A stretch of 64,000 bases of DNA from Cryptomeria japonica (GCF_030272615.1 NC_081408.1:613845977-613909976); one strand, 5' to 3'; shown: positions 36,901 to 52,672, numbered from the stretch's first letter. Notes: generated by a model not told the origin, from the letters alone. Translations and numbers: made by a program.

Positions 36901-38452
36901 TATTATTGAACTTGATGAAGCTTTTTGTTGGTTTGAACTTTGCAAATGGTTGTTGAACACTCTCCCCCTTATCACTCAGAGCCATAAGAGTGGATTGCTC
37001 CATTTGACTGACAACCAGTTGATAATTGTGGAGTGTTGTGCACAACTGCGGAAAGGAAGTAAACTCAGACAAAAGAAGCTTTTCCCCGATATCTTTTTGT
37101 AAATTAGAAATGAAAATTCTTTGAATATCATTATCAAGTACATGAAAACAAATTTGAGCACACAAATGCTTTTATCAACCAATGAAATCAGTCACTTTTT
37201 TTTTAACACCTTGTTTACAATGCATTAAATCAGTCAAAGTGATTTTAGGACCAATGTTGTTTTGAAATTGTTGGATGAAAGTATTTGCCAGTTGTTGAAA
37301 GGAAGTGATAGAATAAGAAAGCAAAGAGAAATACCATTGTAAAGCCTTATCTCTTAGTGTTCTTGTAAACAATTTGGCAAGCAATCTTTGATCATAAGCA
37401 AAATTGGTACTCAAGGTTTGAAATGTTTTGACATGCATAAGAGGATCACCTTTTCCATTATAGAGTTCTAATTGAGGGATCTCAACATGTTTAGGTGAAA
37501 CGACTTTAACAATATCAAGAGAAAGTGGGCTCGCAACATCAAAGGTGGGCACACTAAACTTGGATTGACTCATAGAAGCAATTTGTTGTTGTAAGGAAGA
37601 CACGGTTTCAACAAGATTGTTAATTGTCACTTCGGTAGAAGAATTGATATTAGACATAGTTTATTGAGAAGGTGGTGTGATATTATTGAAATAAGGCATG
37701 GACTGAGAATAAGGTGGTGGGACATTATGATAAGTAGGCATAGGTGATGATTGGGTAGGAAAAGGGACACTTAAAGGAGGAACAAAGTTGTTAAAGGAAT
37801 TGCCCCCTTGTGTCACATTGATTGGTTGAGGAATAATAGGAATACTTATGGAAGACACAGGTAAAGATGGAGGATTAAATGAAGAAGAGGGATTTTCCCG
37901 ATGACCAATTGTTGTAGGAATGAAATTTTGAGTTGAAGTAGCCATGATGTTGGAGGTAAAAGTAGGAATACTAGTCATAAGAGTAATCAAAGGAATTGAA
38001 GGATTGACTTGTGTTGAAGGTTGTGAATAACCCAGGGTTTCAGCACAACTCTTGATAGGCATGACATTAGAATCAATAATGTGTGCAATGCCACACAATA
38101 TATCAATTTCATTCTTATCACTTTGAATCATGCGCTTAAGGCCTTCAATTAATGGAAGAGATTCACTATCAGGATATTCTTGGGACATCCATTATTGAAA
38201 ATTATCAAATTGATTGTCCAATGTGGAAAGTTGATCAATACAGACCCTAGTTAAAGCTTCTTCTTCATCACGGGATTCATCAATGGGGTGAATAGGCACA
38301 TGATTAAGATGAGAATAATTAGTATGATCCTCATTAAAGAAGTCATCCAGATTAGGCTCCATCTCCTCAATAATTAAACCTTTGGAGGCCTGAATTGTAA
38401 TGCTTCGTCTAACAGGGATATGATAGGTAGGACTAATAGTGGTAAAACTCAT
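33937..38452 (-). pseudogene. gag-protease polyprotein remnant of the gypsy-type element
   Basis: Starts near 38452 (MSFTTISPTYHI). Gag lies at 37657-37175 with GDPLMHVKTFQT and LRDKALQWYFSL, typical of the retrotransposon gag domain. A zinc-knuckle variant CQFHRQPGHDTEKC (C-x2-H-x4-H-x4-C) is near 36690. A retropepsin-like segment GALIDPSCMVNVITKEYL near 36300 has DPS at the usual active-site triplet. A Pro-rich tail follows. One frame runs 38452-35990 with stops at 38192, 37661, 37175 and 36827 (several look like Gln or Arg codons changed by C-to-T); a -1 shift occurs near 36010. The tail is split by the insertion at 34563-35678 and rejoins in frame when that is removed. Not functional. Confidence 0.8.
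34563..35678 (-). mobile_element. Solo-LTR-like insertion inside the gypsy-type element
   Basis: 1116 bp, flanked by TAGGTC at 34557-34562 and 35679-35684. On minus it starts TGTTGGCTTGATGATG and ends TTTTCAAGTCCATCA (TG...CA). It has a long C-run followed by CTCTTAGTGC near its 3' end and repeated ACCGGT words, as seen in many plant LTRs. No internal coding region. The 6-bp duplication is one longer than usual. Confidence 0.65.
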
Positions 38453-38944
38453 GCACTGGAGGGAAATTTTGAATTTTGAATTTTGGAACAAAGCTTACAA
38501 AATTGATTAATGCAAAATTTAAGAAAATACTGATTAAACAATTTGAACTTTGTTGGAAGAAGAGGATGACACAATTTCCAAAAATGAAAGGAAATTGGAA
38601 TTTTATAATTAGGGCCAAGGGAATATCACTTAATTTTAAAATCAGGACAGACTATAATTAACCTCTTAATTTTAAAATTTTTCTTGAAATTTGAAATGTT
38701 GAATTTTGGAGGTATTTCTGATTCTAGAGGGATTAAAAATCGACAAAATAAATCAATCTTCTAGATTTAGGCTATTAAATATAGTCATAACAGTCTCTCG
38801 AAATTTCGGGAAAAAAGCCGAGGACCGTGTCGGGAACGCACATGGTCCGACCAACTTTTTTCATAATTTTCAGGGATGAATATTACGATGATTTCAAAGC
38901 TGACCCCAAAAAATTGACGAATTTTACAACCTCTAGATGGGTGA

Positions 38945-39520
38945 AATTAAGGTTCAAATGTAAAAATAGGACCCTATTAGGGTTTTGAAGAAAAAGAGGA
39001 ATTGAATTGCAAATTTGAAAAAGGTCAAACCCAATGGATAGGGACACCTTGAAAAATGTTTAGAAATCTGAATTTGAATGAAATTGGTTTGAAATTTGCA
39101 CAAAATCCAATTAAATTTGAAAATTAGGGTTTTATGACCTAACCACTTAATTTTGAAATTTGAATTTTGGGAAAAAGGAGGGAAATGAAAAATTTGAATT
39201 GTAGGAATGAAAACAAGTCTGAGAACAATCAAAAATCTGAAAATTAAATGGAAATCCAAGTTTTGCACAAGTTCAAGATGATTTTTGAAAATTAGGGTTT
39301 TAACAAGTAACCACTTAATTTTGTAAATTTGATTTGCAAATTGAACAAGACAATGAGGAAATTGAATTTGATAAACAAAACAGTTTTTTAGATCTAAGAT
39401 AACCACAAACAATTTTTACAAATCACAAGTTCAATTTTAATTTAAAAAACTAGGGTTTTTAATGATTTAACCACTAAGTTTGCAGAAATTTGAAACTTGC
39501 AAATGAAAAATATGCAATTT
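38945..39520. repeat. Degenerate ~160-bp leader repeats with telo-box motifs
   Basis: TTAGGGTTTT at 38977, 39124 and 39292, and CTAGGGTTTT at 39450, the last three followed by AACCACT(T)AA. On the coding strand this is AAAACCCTAA, the plant telo-box. It lies between the 5' LTR and gag. Confidence 0.75.
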
Positions 39521-39560
39521 TATTCAAAGGAAAGCATGCAAGACATCGGTTTCACCAAAA

Positions 39561-40785
39561 TGTAATGTGGCCAATGTGTATTGGTGGGTGAAACATGTGT
39601 GAATGAGAGATCAAGAGGAAAACTACCCTTTCCCTCCAAGGAGAGATGAGAGTTTCACTATGGATTTCCCTTCAAACACTTTTCACATATTACATTGGAA
39701 GAGGAGAGGAGAATTCACTAGATTAAACATTCAAAGAAGAAGATAGAATTCTGAGTGAAATGAGAATGATAAGCTAATCCCCTCTTCCTATTTGAAATGA
39801 AAAAGAATTGATCGATTGAATTATGTTGTGCAAAAGTGACAAAGAACTAATTATAAGTTGAGATCAGAATATGGGATGAAGCTGTGCACCTGGATTTGGC
39901 AGTAATATGTTGAGACGAAGTCGCCTTGCGAATTTGAGGAAAAGTTGCCCGAACTGTGGCAGGAATGTACACGGTCCTCCGGAAAATTCACGAAACAAAA
40001 AGGGTTTTTCTGCCTCTGCAAATGGAGCCTGAATCTGAAAGTACAGCTGCGCACCTACAACCTACACACAGAAAAGAGAGGAAATGGGTTGGGATTGGGG
40101 GTTTGCCTTTAGGTCAAACCCCAGTTTTGGAATTAACCAAGTAATGAAAGAAAGTACTTGCAAGTGAATGTAAATGAAAGACTGAAATGTAAATCACCTC
40201 AAGGGAGGTTGTGATAGCAATTTTGATAGAAATTCTTGTCTGTAATTGAATGTGGGAATCAATCTCCTCTTCAGTGGTTGAATCCTTGACTTAAATGCAA
40301 CACCTAGCCTTGAAGGGAGACTTGAGAATGCTCAATGCTGGAAAGGAATGCTTGAATGCTCTTGAATGCTTGATCTCATGTAAACTTACCACTCATCCCA
40401 CTTATGCAAATGAGAGAACAAATACAACTTAAATACATGTCAATTAGGGTTAATGAAACTGATTTTCGTCACAGGCCGACATCGAGGAATTTTTTTCACT
40501 CATTGCACAACCTACAATGCATGCTTAGGAAAGGTCTTGCCCCAAAATAGGTCAAGGACAGGGGCACCACACTCTTGTCCGAGGGGGAACATGGGCGCCA
40601 CACCCCTATCCTACCCCTTTATCTAGGTCAAAGTGTAGACAGGGTGATGTGAAGGCCAAGGAAGAAGAAGAATCTGAGGGTTGAGTAGTCTCTGGTCTCC
40701 GATCAGGCTAGAGGATTCGATCTTGCATGCATGAGGACCTTAATGTGGTTGAAAATTGCTAGGGTCACAATTTTATGACACTACA
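39561..40785 (-). repeat. 5' LTR of the gypsy-type element
   Basis: Matches 31845-33097 throughout with scattered substitutions, implying an insertion old enough for the LTRs to diverge. Ends GACACTACA then the ATAAC duplication. Confidence 0.9.
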
Positions 40786-41940
40786 ATAACCAATGTGGAC
40801 ATTGTCACAATGGTAATGGCATGGAGACTTGAATTGAGGGAGACGGAAGATGTGATTGTGTGGGTTCTGAGGGGATGCATGGATGATGACTAGTTGTGTG
40901 GGTTAAATGTTCTCCTAGAATTGGCATTTCCTGGTGCAAGGTTTGATGTGGGTAAGGGTTTAGAAATTGGTGCGGTGCACGAGGTCTGAGAGCTATAACC
41001 CTTCATGTGGTGGCTGTTTGGTATGAACCATGATGAAAGGAGAGCAGAGACTGCCATAGGGTGGGACTCCATGAAGATTTACCTGAGGGAGAAAGAGGCG
41101 GAGAGTCAGGTAGCTAGAGAATGTGTGCATTCAACACATGGAGGGAAGGCAAAGGGGAAAAAGAAGACTTTGGATAGGGTGAAGGCTTGGTAGGGAAGTA
41201 AGAAGATGGTGCAGGGTGGTGTAGTATTGTCGGTGACTAGGTCGAGTGGAATGGGTGAAGATGCGAGGTGCTATGTGAGAGATGAGCACTAGCCCTCTTT
41301 CTATTGTTTTTTGTTTTGCTTGTCAATTTTTTTCTTAATGTGGTCTTTCTGGATAAGCTTTTTGATGTGGCTAGTAAAAATATTCATGGGTGACTGTAAA
41401 TGATATACAAGCTTTGGTAGGGTAGGGGTTTAGGGTGAATGCAGGTTTGGAAGGGTTTTGTCATGTTTTTTTTGATGATTTGTTATAATTTTTGTACATC
41501 ACAGAAGGGATGGCATAAATTTTTGACACGGATAGATATCAACTTTGGGTAAACAACTTCTAAGTGGATGTAATGGTGAATGGTGTAGTTCTCTGTAGGG
41601 GTTTGAGGTAGTGACTGGTCTGGGTAGGAGGATTTTTTTTTAAATTGAAACTGGAAACTTTTATCTATATGCTATGTAATACTCTTTTAATATATTAATA
41701 AAATCAATCACTATTGCCGACCAAAAAAAAGAACATATATCTAACAAAAATTTGTTATCTTATTGGTTCTCAAAAATTTGAAGTTTTAAATTTTTATCAT
41801 TATTTGATTTTTTTTATATGTTATGAATTGTATTTATATTTCCAATACATCTTTATAAAAAGATGTTAATACATATCAATTTCAAATTATTTTATTTAAT
41901 CAATTTTTAATAGTTTTATTTAAAAATATGTTTTCATTAG

Positions 41941-42339
41941 ATTAATCTAAGAGAGGCCTCAACCATTACATAATCACTAAAGAAAAGAAACCAGAGTCTC
42001 ATGAGGAGTGAGAACCCCAAACTAGAGATTCGGCTGATAAAAAGGAACAAAACCCTAACAACTGAAAAAGATCCTGAAGATGGGTAGTCTGTGTCGGACC
42101 CGACTCCTGGCCCCGTTGATGTATGGGGCAAAATAGATGATCCTGATCCTCCTCCCTCAACTGCCACTACTTTGGCTGCCTGAGGAAGTTTTTTGATGAA
42201 TAGCTTGTTTTTTTTGTTTCCGGTCGCTAGCCGAGTGACTCTTGCGGGGTGATCTTGTATCCCCCGACCTTTTTTTTGTGAATATGTACTTTAATATTTT
42301 TAATTAATAGAGAAGGCCTATTCATAAAAAAAAAAAACT
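41941..42339 (+). mobile_element. LINE 3' fragment of another family
   Basis: GACTCTTGCGGGGTGATCTT, CCCCCGACC, then TTAATTAATAGAGAAGGCCT and an A-run at 42328-42339. DPTPGPVDVWGKIDDPDPPP upstream may be an ORF1 tail. 5' border and target duplication not found. Confidence 0.45.
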
Positions 42340-44039
42340 AAAAAACAAGAATAAAGACTAGACTATAAGCTAATAAAAACAAAAAGAGAGATGGAGAGTC
42401 TCTTGTTCGAACCTTTGTCTGAGGAAATAGTACAAGACTCTAGTGTAGCTTTCACCCTCGACACCGATGACTCTATCACTATAGAAAGAGATGACTCCAT
42501 GTGTCATCCCTTTTTAGCATGCCTTTTGTCAATTATCTCTTACATATTCCTTTTGAGGGTTGACTACTTGTGTTGAAGCTCCTCCATCTTTTAAAAAAAA
42601 TATGTTACATGTAATTTTTAATTTTTTGAGATTATCATTCATTAGTATTATTATTAGATTAAATATATAATTTCTCTAAGATGGACATGTTAATTTATAG
42701 TTACATTTTATAGATACTTATTTATATTTCTATTTATTGCAATGCTAGTATATAACACTATTATGAAATTACTAAACCTTATATACATTATCAATAATAT
42801 AAGATATCTATTTATCTAATATAAAATCTATGCATGATAAATAAGAGTATAGTTCAATATAAATATTTTACTATATCACAAATAAATCTTTAATTATGTA
42901 ATGAATATAATATATCATATTTGATATCTATTATAATTTATATTGTATTTTATTTGTAATATAAATATATTATCTTAATTAAATATTTTTATTTAATTCT
43001 AATTAGTCAATTGACTTAAGGGAGTCTCACCCCATAAAAGGTAAAGAAATAAAATTCCAAAAAGTGAGTGTTCTAATAGAGGATCAATTTGTTAAATTGA
43101 CATTACTTGTCATAAGACCCTACATGATATCATCTTTCTTATTCTATGCTATTGTTGCTAAATACTTTTAGTTATTACTATAAACACAAAATAGCCTCAA
43201 TCAAATCATCTAGAGAAAAAGAGAAATCCATGGATTCGATCTTAGAGACATTTGCAATGCTTACCAATGAGCTTGATGATGACACTCTAAAACTTTTTCC
43301 CACATGGCTGACTAGGAACATCATCCACAAACCATTGCAATTTAGGGCAACAATGGACACGACACTACTTCCCCACTACAAATAAACAGGGAAATATTTA
43401 ATTATTTGATCTATTTTTATATTTTAAATTTATTATTATTTATAATGATAGACAAACATTATTTTTTGTCGAAATTTCTAAAAAAATTTATCTTAAAATT
43501 GGTAAATTTGAAATCTTTTTAGCGCTTATTTTTCATTTTCTAAATTGAATCCAAGGCTTAATTTTAAGATTTTTGGTTAATTTTAGCATCAAATTATGGT
43601 AATGAAAGTGTAAATATGACATTTATAGTAAAGCATAGAGTGTTATCAATGCAAATATCCAGCTTTTCAAAATTTAAAATATTTGCATGAAATATAATTA
43701 ATTTCTAAGAAAAAATTATAAATTTAGATTGGTCTTTTTGTAGGCTATATATACCTACACGAACCCTATAGATAAACTTTTGTTATGTTCAATTAGGTTC
43801 TACTTGTGTGTATTTAAAATACAATATCAAAATGTAACCCAACTTAAAAAGTATGTATGCATTCCAAATTAGAAAGTATTTTTTCACCGTTTCAAGAGAT
43901 AATATTTAGACTATCCTAAGAATTTTGTTTAAACTAAGAAGATGAAGTTCACTAAACTAAGGTAATAGAATTAAAACTGAAAGATTGATGTTTACTATAA
44001 CTGGTGAAAATTTGAAATAATATTTTGTCATGCATTTTG
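42340..44039. other. AT-rich intergenic DNA, no gene seen
   Basis: Very AT-rich from 42600 to 43020 and 43390 to 44000. The open frame at 43146-43385 has no domain, no homologous neighbour and ordinary random composition. Confidence 0.45.
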
Positions 44040-44799
44040 TCAAACAGTTCATTGCCTCGATAAGCAATTGATTCTAGTGCCCCCCCTCCATTATATGCTT
44101 CATGCCATGAATGATCGTGAAGAAATGAGATAATATATTTGTTCTAAACACATGTTTCATCTTTTTGGGATCAAGATCTTCAATATCAGGATATAGGTGT
44201 TGTTTAGCTACATTGTTCATCAATACATCAATCTACCCATACACTCTAACAACGTCCTCTATAACCTTCTTACATTGATCATGGTATCCTAAATCAATCA
44301 CATGAATTTTCATGGGGTTTTTAGCATAGGGTGCCTTGTATTTTATTAGTTTCTCAAGAGTTTATTTTGCATCCTTTTCCTCTATAGGGAATAAATACAT
44401 GAATGCAATAATAGGGCCAATCTTAAACTCCACACACTAAGCAACATATTAATCTTAGAGAATGTTAGTCAATTATGAGTGTTCAACACTTTTAAGTCTA
44501 GAAGTGTATTCTTAGTGTGACCACACACCTCAAGAAACATATTAAGCCTAGAAAATGTCATTCAACTCTAAGTGTTTAACACTTTTAAGCCTAGAAATGT
44601 AAACTTAATGTGTGTGATTTAAGTCATTCCTAAGAAGAGCTCCTCCTAAAACAAAATGATGACACATTGTTCTTCCAATGCTTGAACCTCTCCCTGTTAT
44701 AAGAGCGACTTTTCCCTTGAGTTTTTTTGCAGGCACATACATAGGTGCTATTGATACAATCCTTGAAATCATCAAGTACTCTAATCTAGGATGGGACAT
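44040..44799 (-). pseudogene. Short-chain dehydrogenase/reductase (SDR) pseudogene, glucose/ribitol-dehydrogenase-like
   Basis: Minus strand, two blocks. At 44799-44640: AKKLKGKVALITGRGSSIGR, where family members have the cofactor motif TGGDSGIGR, then TMCHHFVLGGA. At 44424-44040: PIEEKDAK, KNPMKIHVIDLGYH, then YGxIDVLMNNVAKQH (the SDR NNA motif, here NNV) and FRTNILSHFFTI. The block order follows plant NADPH-dependent aldehyde reductase-like SDRs. The catalytic YxxxK region is missing. In-frame stops replace residues after DAK and YG. The interval 44440-44612 between blocks is intron-like and holds an ~85-bp direct duplication. Broken cellular gene fragment. Confidence 0.75.
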
Positions 44800-46150
44800 C
44801 TAGGACTGTGGAGGAGATGAGATAGATAAGGGATAGGAAGCTATTATCAAGAAAACACCATATCAATCTAGCAGAATAACTCTATGGATGGTGTAAAGCC
44901 AAAACTTAGTGATCAGGAGAAGTGAAATGTATAGTAGAATCCACATGAATAAGCTATTATAATAATCAATATTTTTAGTGGTGCTGATTTTTTTTTGATA
45001 AGTCATAGCCGAAGTAGTATTTTTTAGCTTTTTCTCTAGAGCTAAGAACCAGTCATGTAAAATTGAACCCAAGACCTCCCATGTAGGAGACTCATAACTA
45101 ACCGCTACGTTGTGGGCTCATCCCCATTTTCAGTGAAGTTGATTGCCTATAAGATAAAAAAAATTACAATAAATGCTAGAACAAAATAAGTAAAAAGAAA
45201 ACACCTAGAGTCATATGTTGGACCTCTTTAATTAGGACTCTTGTGTGAGGCACATACATCTGTACAATGCGCTATCAACCATATTAATTTTACAATTCTT
45301 CTCAGTAGAAAATTTGTTGCAGCCCCTAGAATCCATGTAACTACACTTATGATGAAGAAAAATACTAGTAGCACTTCTAGCTATGATGAAAACAAATAAA
45401 AAATAATTTAATATATAGATTTAAATAAAAAATAACAAAGAGAAGAAAACTGAACAAAAAAATAATAATTTTATGAATGTCTCTTAATAGAGACCCACAG
45501 GCTACAAATGGAGAAAGTTTTTTGAGTGTCAAGGATCTTTTAATGAATGGTTGAACCCATGCTTTACTTTGACAACATCCATGGAGAAGCCAAGATGTAG
45601 ATATAAGAAAAATAATATCTGTTTTAATCTTAGTGTATCTAGGTATCCAAACAACTATGATAGTGTAAAGAGTATATTTATAATAAATATGGATGGATTT
45701 GCATAAATGTTTTGATGAGATTCGTGCCACTATCCTTGATAACATAAGGCTTAATGATGAAAAACAATCCTAAGATTTCCTTTTTTATTTCTTGTCATAG
45801 CCACCTTATCTATCAATCATTTATTGTTTAGGTGGTAGATATTTAATTCTAGTATTAGATACACCTTCCCCAATTCTGACACATGGTGTCCCTTGCATAC
45901 TCTTGGTTTTCAGATTCCTTCTCTAGTTTTTGCTTTTGGTTTCATTATGTTAGCTACGAGGAGAGACCTTATTTAGATAGAGCAAGACAACTACAATTAT
46001 TTCAAAAACAATGCAAAGTTGTGGCCGAAGGTGGTGAAGAGATGTAGGGTTTTGACCTAGCCTAATATTTGATCAATTTACCCAATCATGGGTGAAACGC
46101 CAAGTTAAAATTGGGTGAGTGGCTTTTTTAGTTTCTACAAAGAATGTCAT
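44800..46150. other. Intergenic DNA, no gene seen
   Basis: AT-rich with short ORFs only; the 122-aa minus frame near 45560 is hydrophobic and Phe/Ile-rich, matching base composition rather than a family. Confidence 0.4.
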
Positions 46151-46159
46151 TGTTGTTAC

Positions 46160-47216
46160 TAGTTTATCTCTAGAAGGAGCAACTTTCCCCAAAAATCGAA
46201 GGAGGCCTTTAAAGATGACTTTAAGAGTTTGTCTAAGCTAGGTGAAGGGGTCTTGAGACTACATAGTGGTTTTAATAGGGAAGACCTTCCTGGGGTTTGG
46301 AAGGATGTGGAATTAATGTTCATGAAGTATTTCACAATGGATGGGAGATTCAAACAATTCCATAACCAACTCTTTCCCAAATTTCCCGTTCTAGGTTTTC
46401 TCCTCTTTATCCTAGTCGGTTGTTTCAACTAAAACCAAGAGTACTCTCCCTCTCCACCAAGGCCTAATGCTAAGGCTTAATAAATTTCACTTGGCTTTGA
46501 ACCCATCTAATGGGACCCCTTTGATTTCTTCTGGCCCCATGTCAGAATCTAACCTAGTTGTGGAGCCTTCTGGATACTCTATTTCAAAAATTGATCCATA
46601 TTTGGCCTCCTCATACAAGACTAAACTTTTCCCTACCCCCTTCAACCCCACGTTAAGCTCCCCTTCGTTGGCCCATGGTGTTTCTACTCTCAAGATTGAT
46701 TCCCCTGCTCTAGTCGATAAAGTTTCTAGGCTAGAAGAGGCGGTTGATAGATAGGATGCGATCATTTGTTGTCTCCTCTCCCAATTGAGTGTGGCCAAGA
46801 ATAAGATTAATAAGATGGAAGTGGTGGTTGAGGCAGAGGTTCGTTGTGACAACTATGCATTGGATGAAAATGATGAGAGGCTTTAGAAGGTTCCCAATGA
46901 GATGGCCAAAAAATTAGAAAGGTGGGAGAGAGTGGAGGATAAACTTAAGGATCTCAATGCAAATATTACTCAAAGGGATGAGAGGAAATACATGGTGGAG
47001 TTGAAGGATAATCATGAGGCTTTGAAAAGAAAAGTAGAGGATATAGAACTTATGAAGGAAAAGAGAAAGAGACATCTAGAGTTTCCTTCTATGACGTTAG
47101 ACTCCCTCACTTCTATTGTTAAGGCTACTTCAAATTCAGTAACTTTGGCATCAGGGAAAGACTCAAACAACAAGCTATCTCTTTCTGAGAAAGTTAAATT
47201 TTTATGCCATGAATGA
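46160..47216 (+). pseudogene. Coiled-coil, LINE ORF1-like remnant
   Basis: Plus-strand pieces: KSLSKLGEGVLRLHSGFNRE and FMKYFTMDGRFKQFHNQLFP near 46220-46380, then MAKKLERWERVEDKLKDLNA at 46902-47216, rich in Lys/Glu heptads. Stops and frame changes separate them. Sequence after the last stop ends in a TTAATTAATAATAACT tail near 47450, reminiscent of LINE 3' ends. No DUF4283 or zinc knuckle seen, so the class is uncertain. Confidence 0.35.
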
Positions 47217-47459
47217 CAAGATAATAATGCCCCCACTCAGTAGACCATTCCTTTGTGTCTTTGGTGGGTGGTTGGTTGTGTGGTCTATTTTTTGTCTCTC
47301 TATGTAGTAGTTCTATGCTGGTCAACTGCTAATTTTTTGTATTTTTTGGTATTACCTATAGTGTTTTGGTTGGATGTGCACTCCTCATGCACCCCAAATA
47401 TTTTCTCTTTGGCAATTATGTAACTTTTTTGGGCCTATCTTGCTTTAATTAATAATAAC

Positions 47460-51359
<3,900 letters not shown>

Positions 51360-51736
51360 TAGGCCGATGGCCTTCTCGCACCAAGAGAACTTATTCATGG
51401 TAACTAGATTTGTAATATTATCCAAATTATCAATCTTTTCAATCAAGACCTCGCCAATCTCAACCATTTCTCACACAAAGTGATATTAAACATCAACATG
51501 CCTAGTACAAGCATGATACGTTGGATTTTTGGCCAAATAAATGACACTCTGTCTATCACAATTGATCCTCAAAATCTTTCAAATAAAACCAATACCATTA
51601 CTAATTCTCTATAATCATATCAAACTCCTAAGAGGCATGTGTAGGAGCAATATACTCTACTTCAATGGTAGATAGTTCAACTGTGCATTGTATCTTACTC
51701 ATTCAACTCACTGTTCCTCCAAACAAAGTAAACTCA

Positions 51737-51853
51737 TAGCCATTAGTGGACCTTAAGCTTTTTAAGTCACTTGCCTAATCTACATCAACAAGATAGGGTT
51801 TGTTTATGTAGATTAGGCAATGACTTAAAAGTTTTAAGGTCCACTAATGGCTA
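51737..51853. repeat. Inverted duplication, ~49-bp arms, 20-bp centre
   Basis: 51737-51785 and 51806-51853 are near-perfect reverse complements (TAGCCATTAGTGGACCTTAA ... TTAAGGTCCACTAATGGCTA). It lies in the copia RNase H region, so one arm is a local inverted copy of coding sequence. Confidence 0.92.
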
Positions 51854-52219
51854 CGATATCTACATTAAACTACCAACATCACTAGCATAAAGAACATTAT
51901 ATATCTCTTAAATATCATCGTAAGTATTAGGAAAAATGTCTAAACTTAACTTAGTACCAACTAGAAGAACAATTTACACCTTTAAAAACCTATATTTTAA
52001 ACCTTTGTAAAATAGTATCATGTCCATACTTACTCTTACTCAACCAAAGATTTCTATGAACCTGATCCCTATTGATCTCCATCCCAATCTTAAATATATC
52101 TTATAGCCCTCATGTCCTTCATATCAAATATGTCATAAATACACCATAAATATGACTTTTCAACTCCCTAATTATTGAATTATTACCAATAACAATGTCA
52201 TTAACATAAAGGATGATAA

Positions 52220-52672
52220 GATCTACTCCTGTTGGTTCTACTTCTACTGTTGTTTTGTCCCAGCCTGTTGTTGCTCTGCAGTAGCCCCTTGTTGTTATGT
52301 TACAACACTCTGTTGACACTTTTGATTGTAACCTTGCGGGGTCTCTCCTGATTGATCTCCCTTTTGATGGTCCTAGTGACAGTATCGCCTGGACTGTGGT
52401 TTCTCGCAGGCGGAAGGGGAAGTCTTCTCTTCTCCCCCAAACCCCCCCTTGTCTAGTTTTGGGTGTCTCTCCCATTCCTTGATTGGGGTTTTGGGTGTTT
52501 TCCGGTTTGACAGGGATCTCTTTGGCCTGTCTAACAGTGTTTTGTTCCTTACTGCCTTTGGGTTGTTTTTTTGTGAACATCAAGATTTTTGGTGTTGATT
52601 GTATGCGGTTGATAGGTTTTTACTATGTTAAGGCTCAGTGCCCTAGTTAACGTTGCTTTACTAATAAAAAAT
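52220..52672 (+). mobile_element. 453-bp LINE 3' fragment (or SINE-like) insertion
   Basis: A 14-bp target duplication, ATAAAGGATGATAA, sits at 52206-52219 and 52673-52686. The tail is CTAATAAAAAAT. An inner frame reads WTVVSRRRKGKSSLLPQTPP, like LINE ORF1 ends. It disrupts the copia reverse transcriptase just upstream of YVND. Confidence 0.75.

Larger units (their letters stand above)
31840..40790 (-). mobile_element. Ty3/gypsy-type LTR retrotransposon lacking reverse transcriptase and integrase
   Basis: Element proper 31845-40785, flanked by ATAAC at 31840-31844 and 40786-40790. LTRs begin TG and end CA. Coding strand is minus: the 5' LTR is at 39561-40785, followed by TTTTGGTGAAACCG (primer-site region, tRNA not identified), a repeat-rich leader, gag, a protease-like region, and a polypurine tract (AAAGTGGGGGCTAAA at 33098-33112) before the 3' LTR. 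No reverse transcriptase or integrase motif was seen in the 6.5-kb interior, so it would need helper enzymes. Confidence 0.88.
31675..40900 (+). pseudogene. Extra LINE ORF, copy 2, interrupted by an LTR retrotransposon
   Basis: Begins MEATFTLYTLCQQL at 31675 and runs open to 31844, then resumes in frame at 40791 after the 8.9-kb insertion, with MAWRLELRETED matching MAWGLELGHTIEEV of copy 1. Conserved spacing to RNase H in both copies. The right part is damaged after about 40880. Function unknown. Confidence 0.55.
30995..41731 (+). mobile_element. LINE-type insertion, copy 2, split by an LTR retrotransposon
   Basis: Flanked by 16-bp direct repeats with one mismatch: AACATGTATCTAACAA at 30979-30994 and AACATATATCTAACAA at 41732-41747. 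The 3' end (TATTAATAAAATCAATCACT, GCCGACC, A-run 41723-41730) is LINE-like. Removing the LTR element and one ATAAC leaves about 1.79 kb. Contents parallel copy 1: RNase H remnant, then the MEA(N/T)FTL ORF. Confidence 0.8.
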
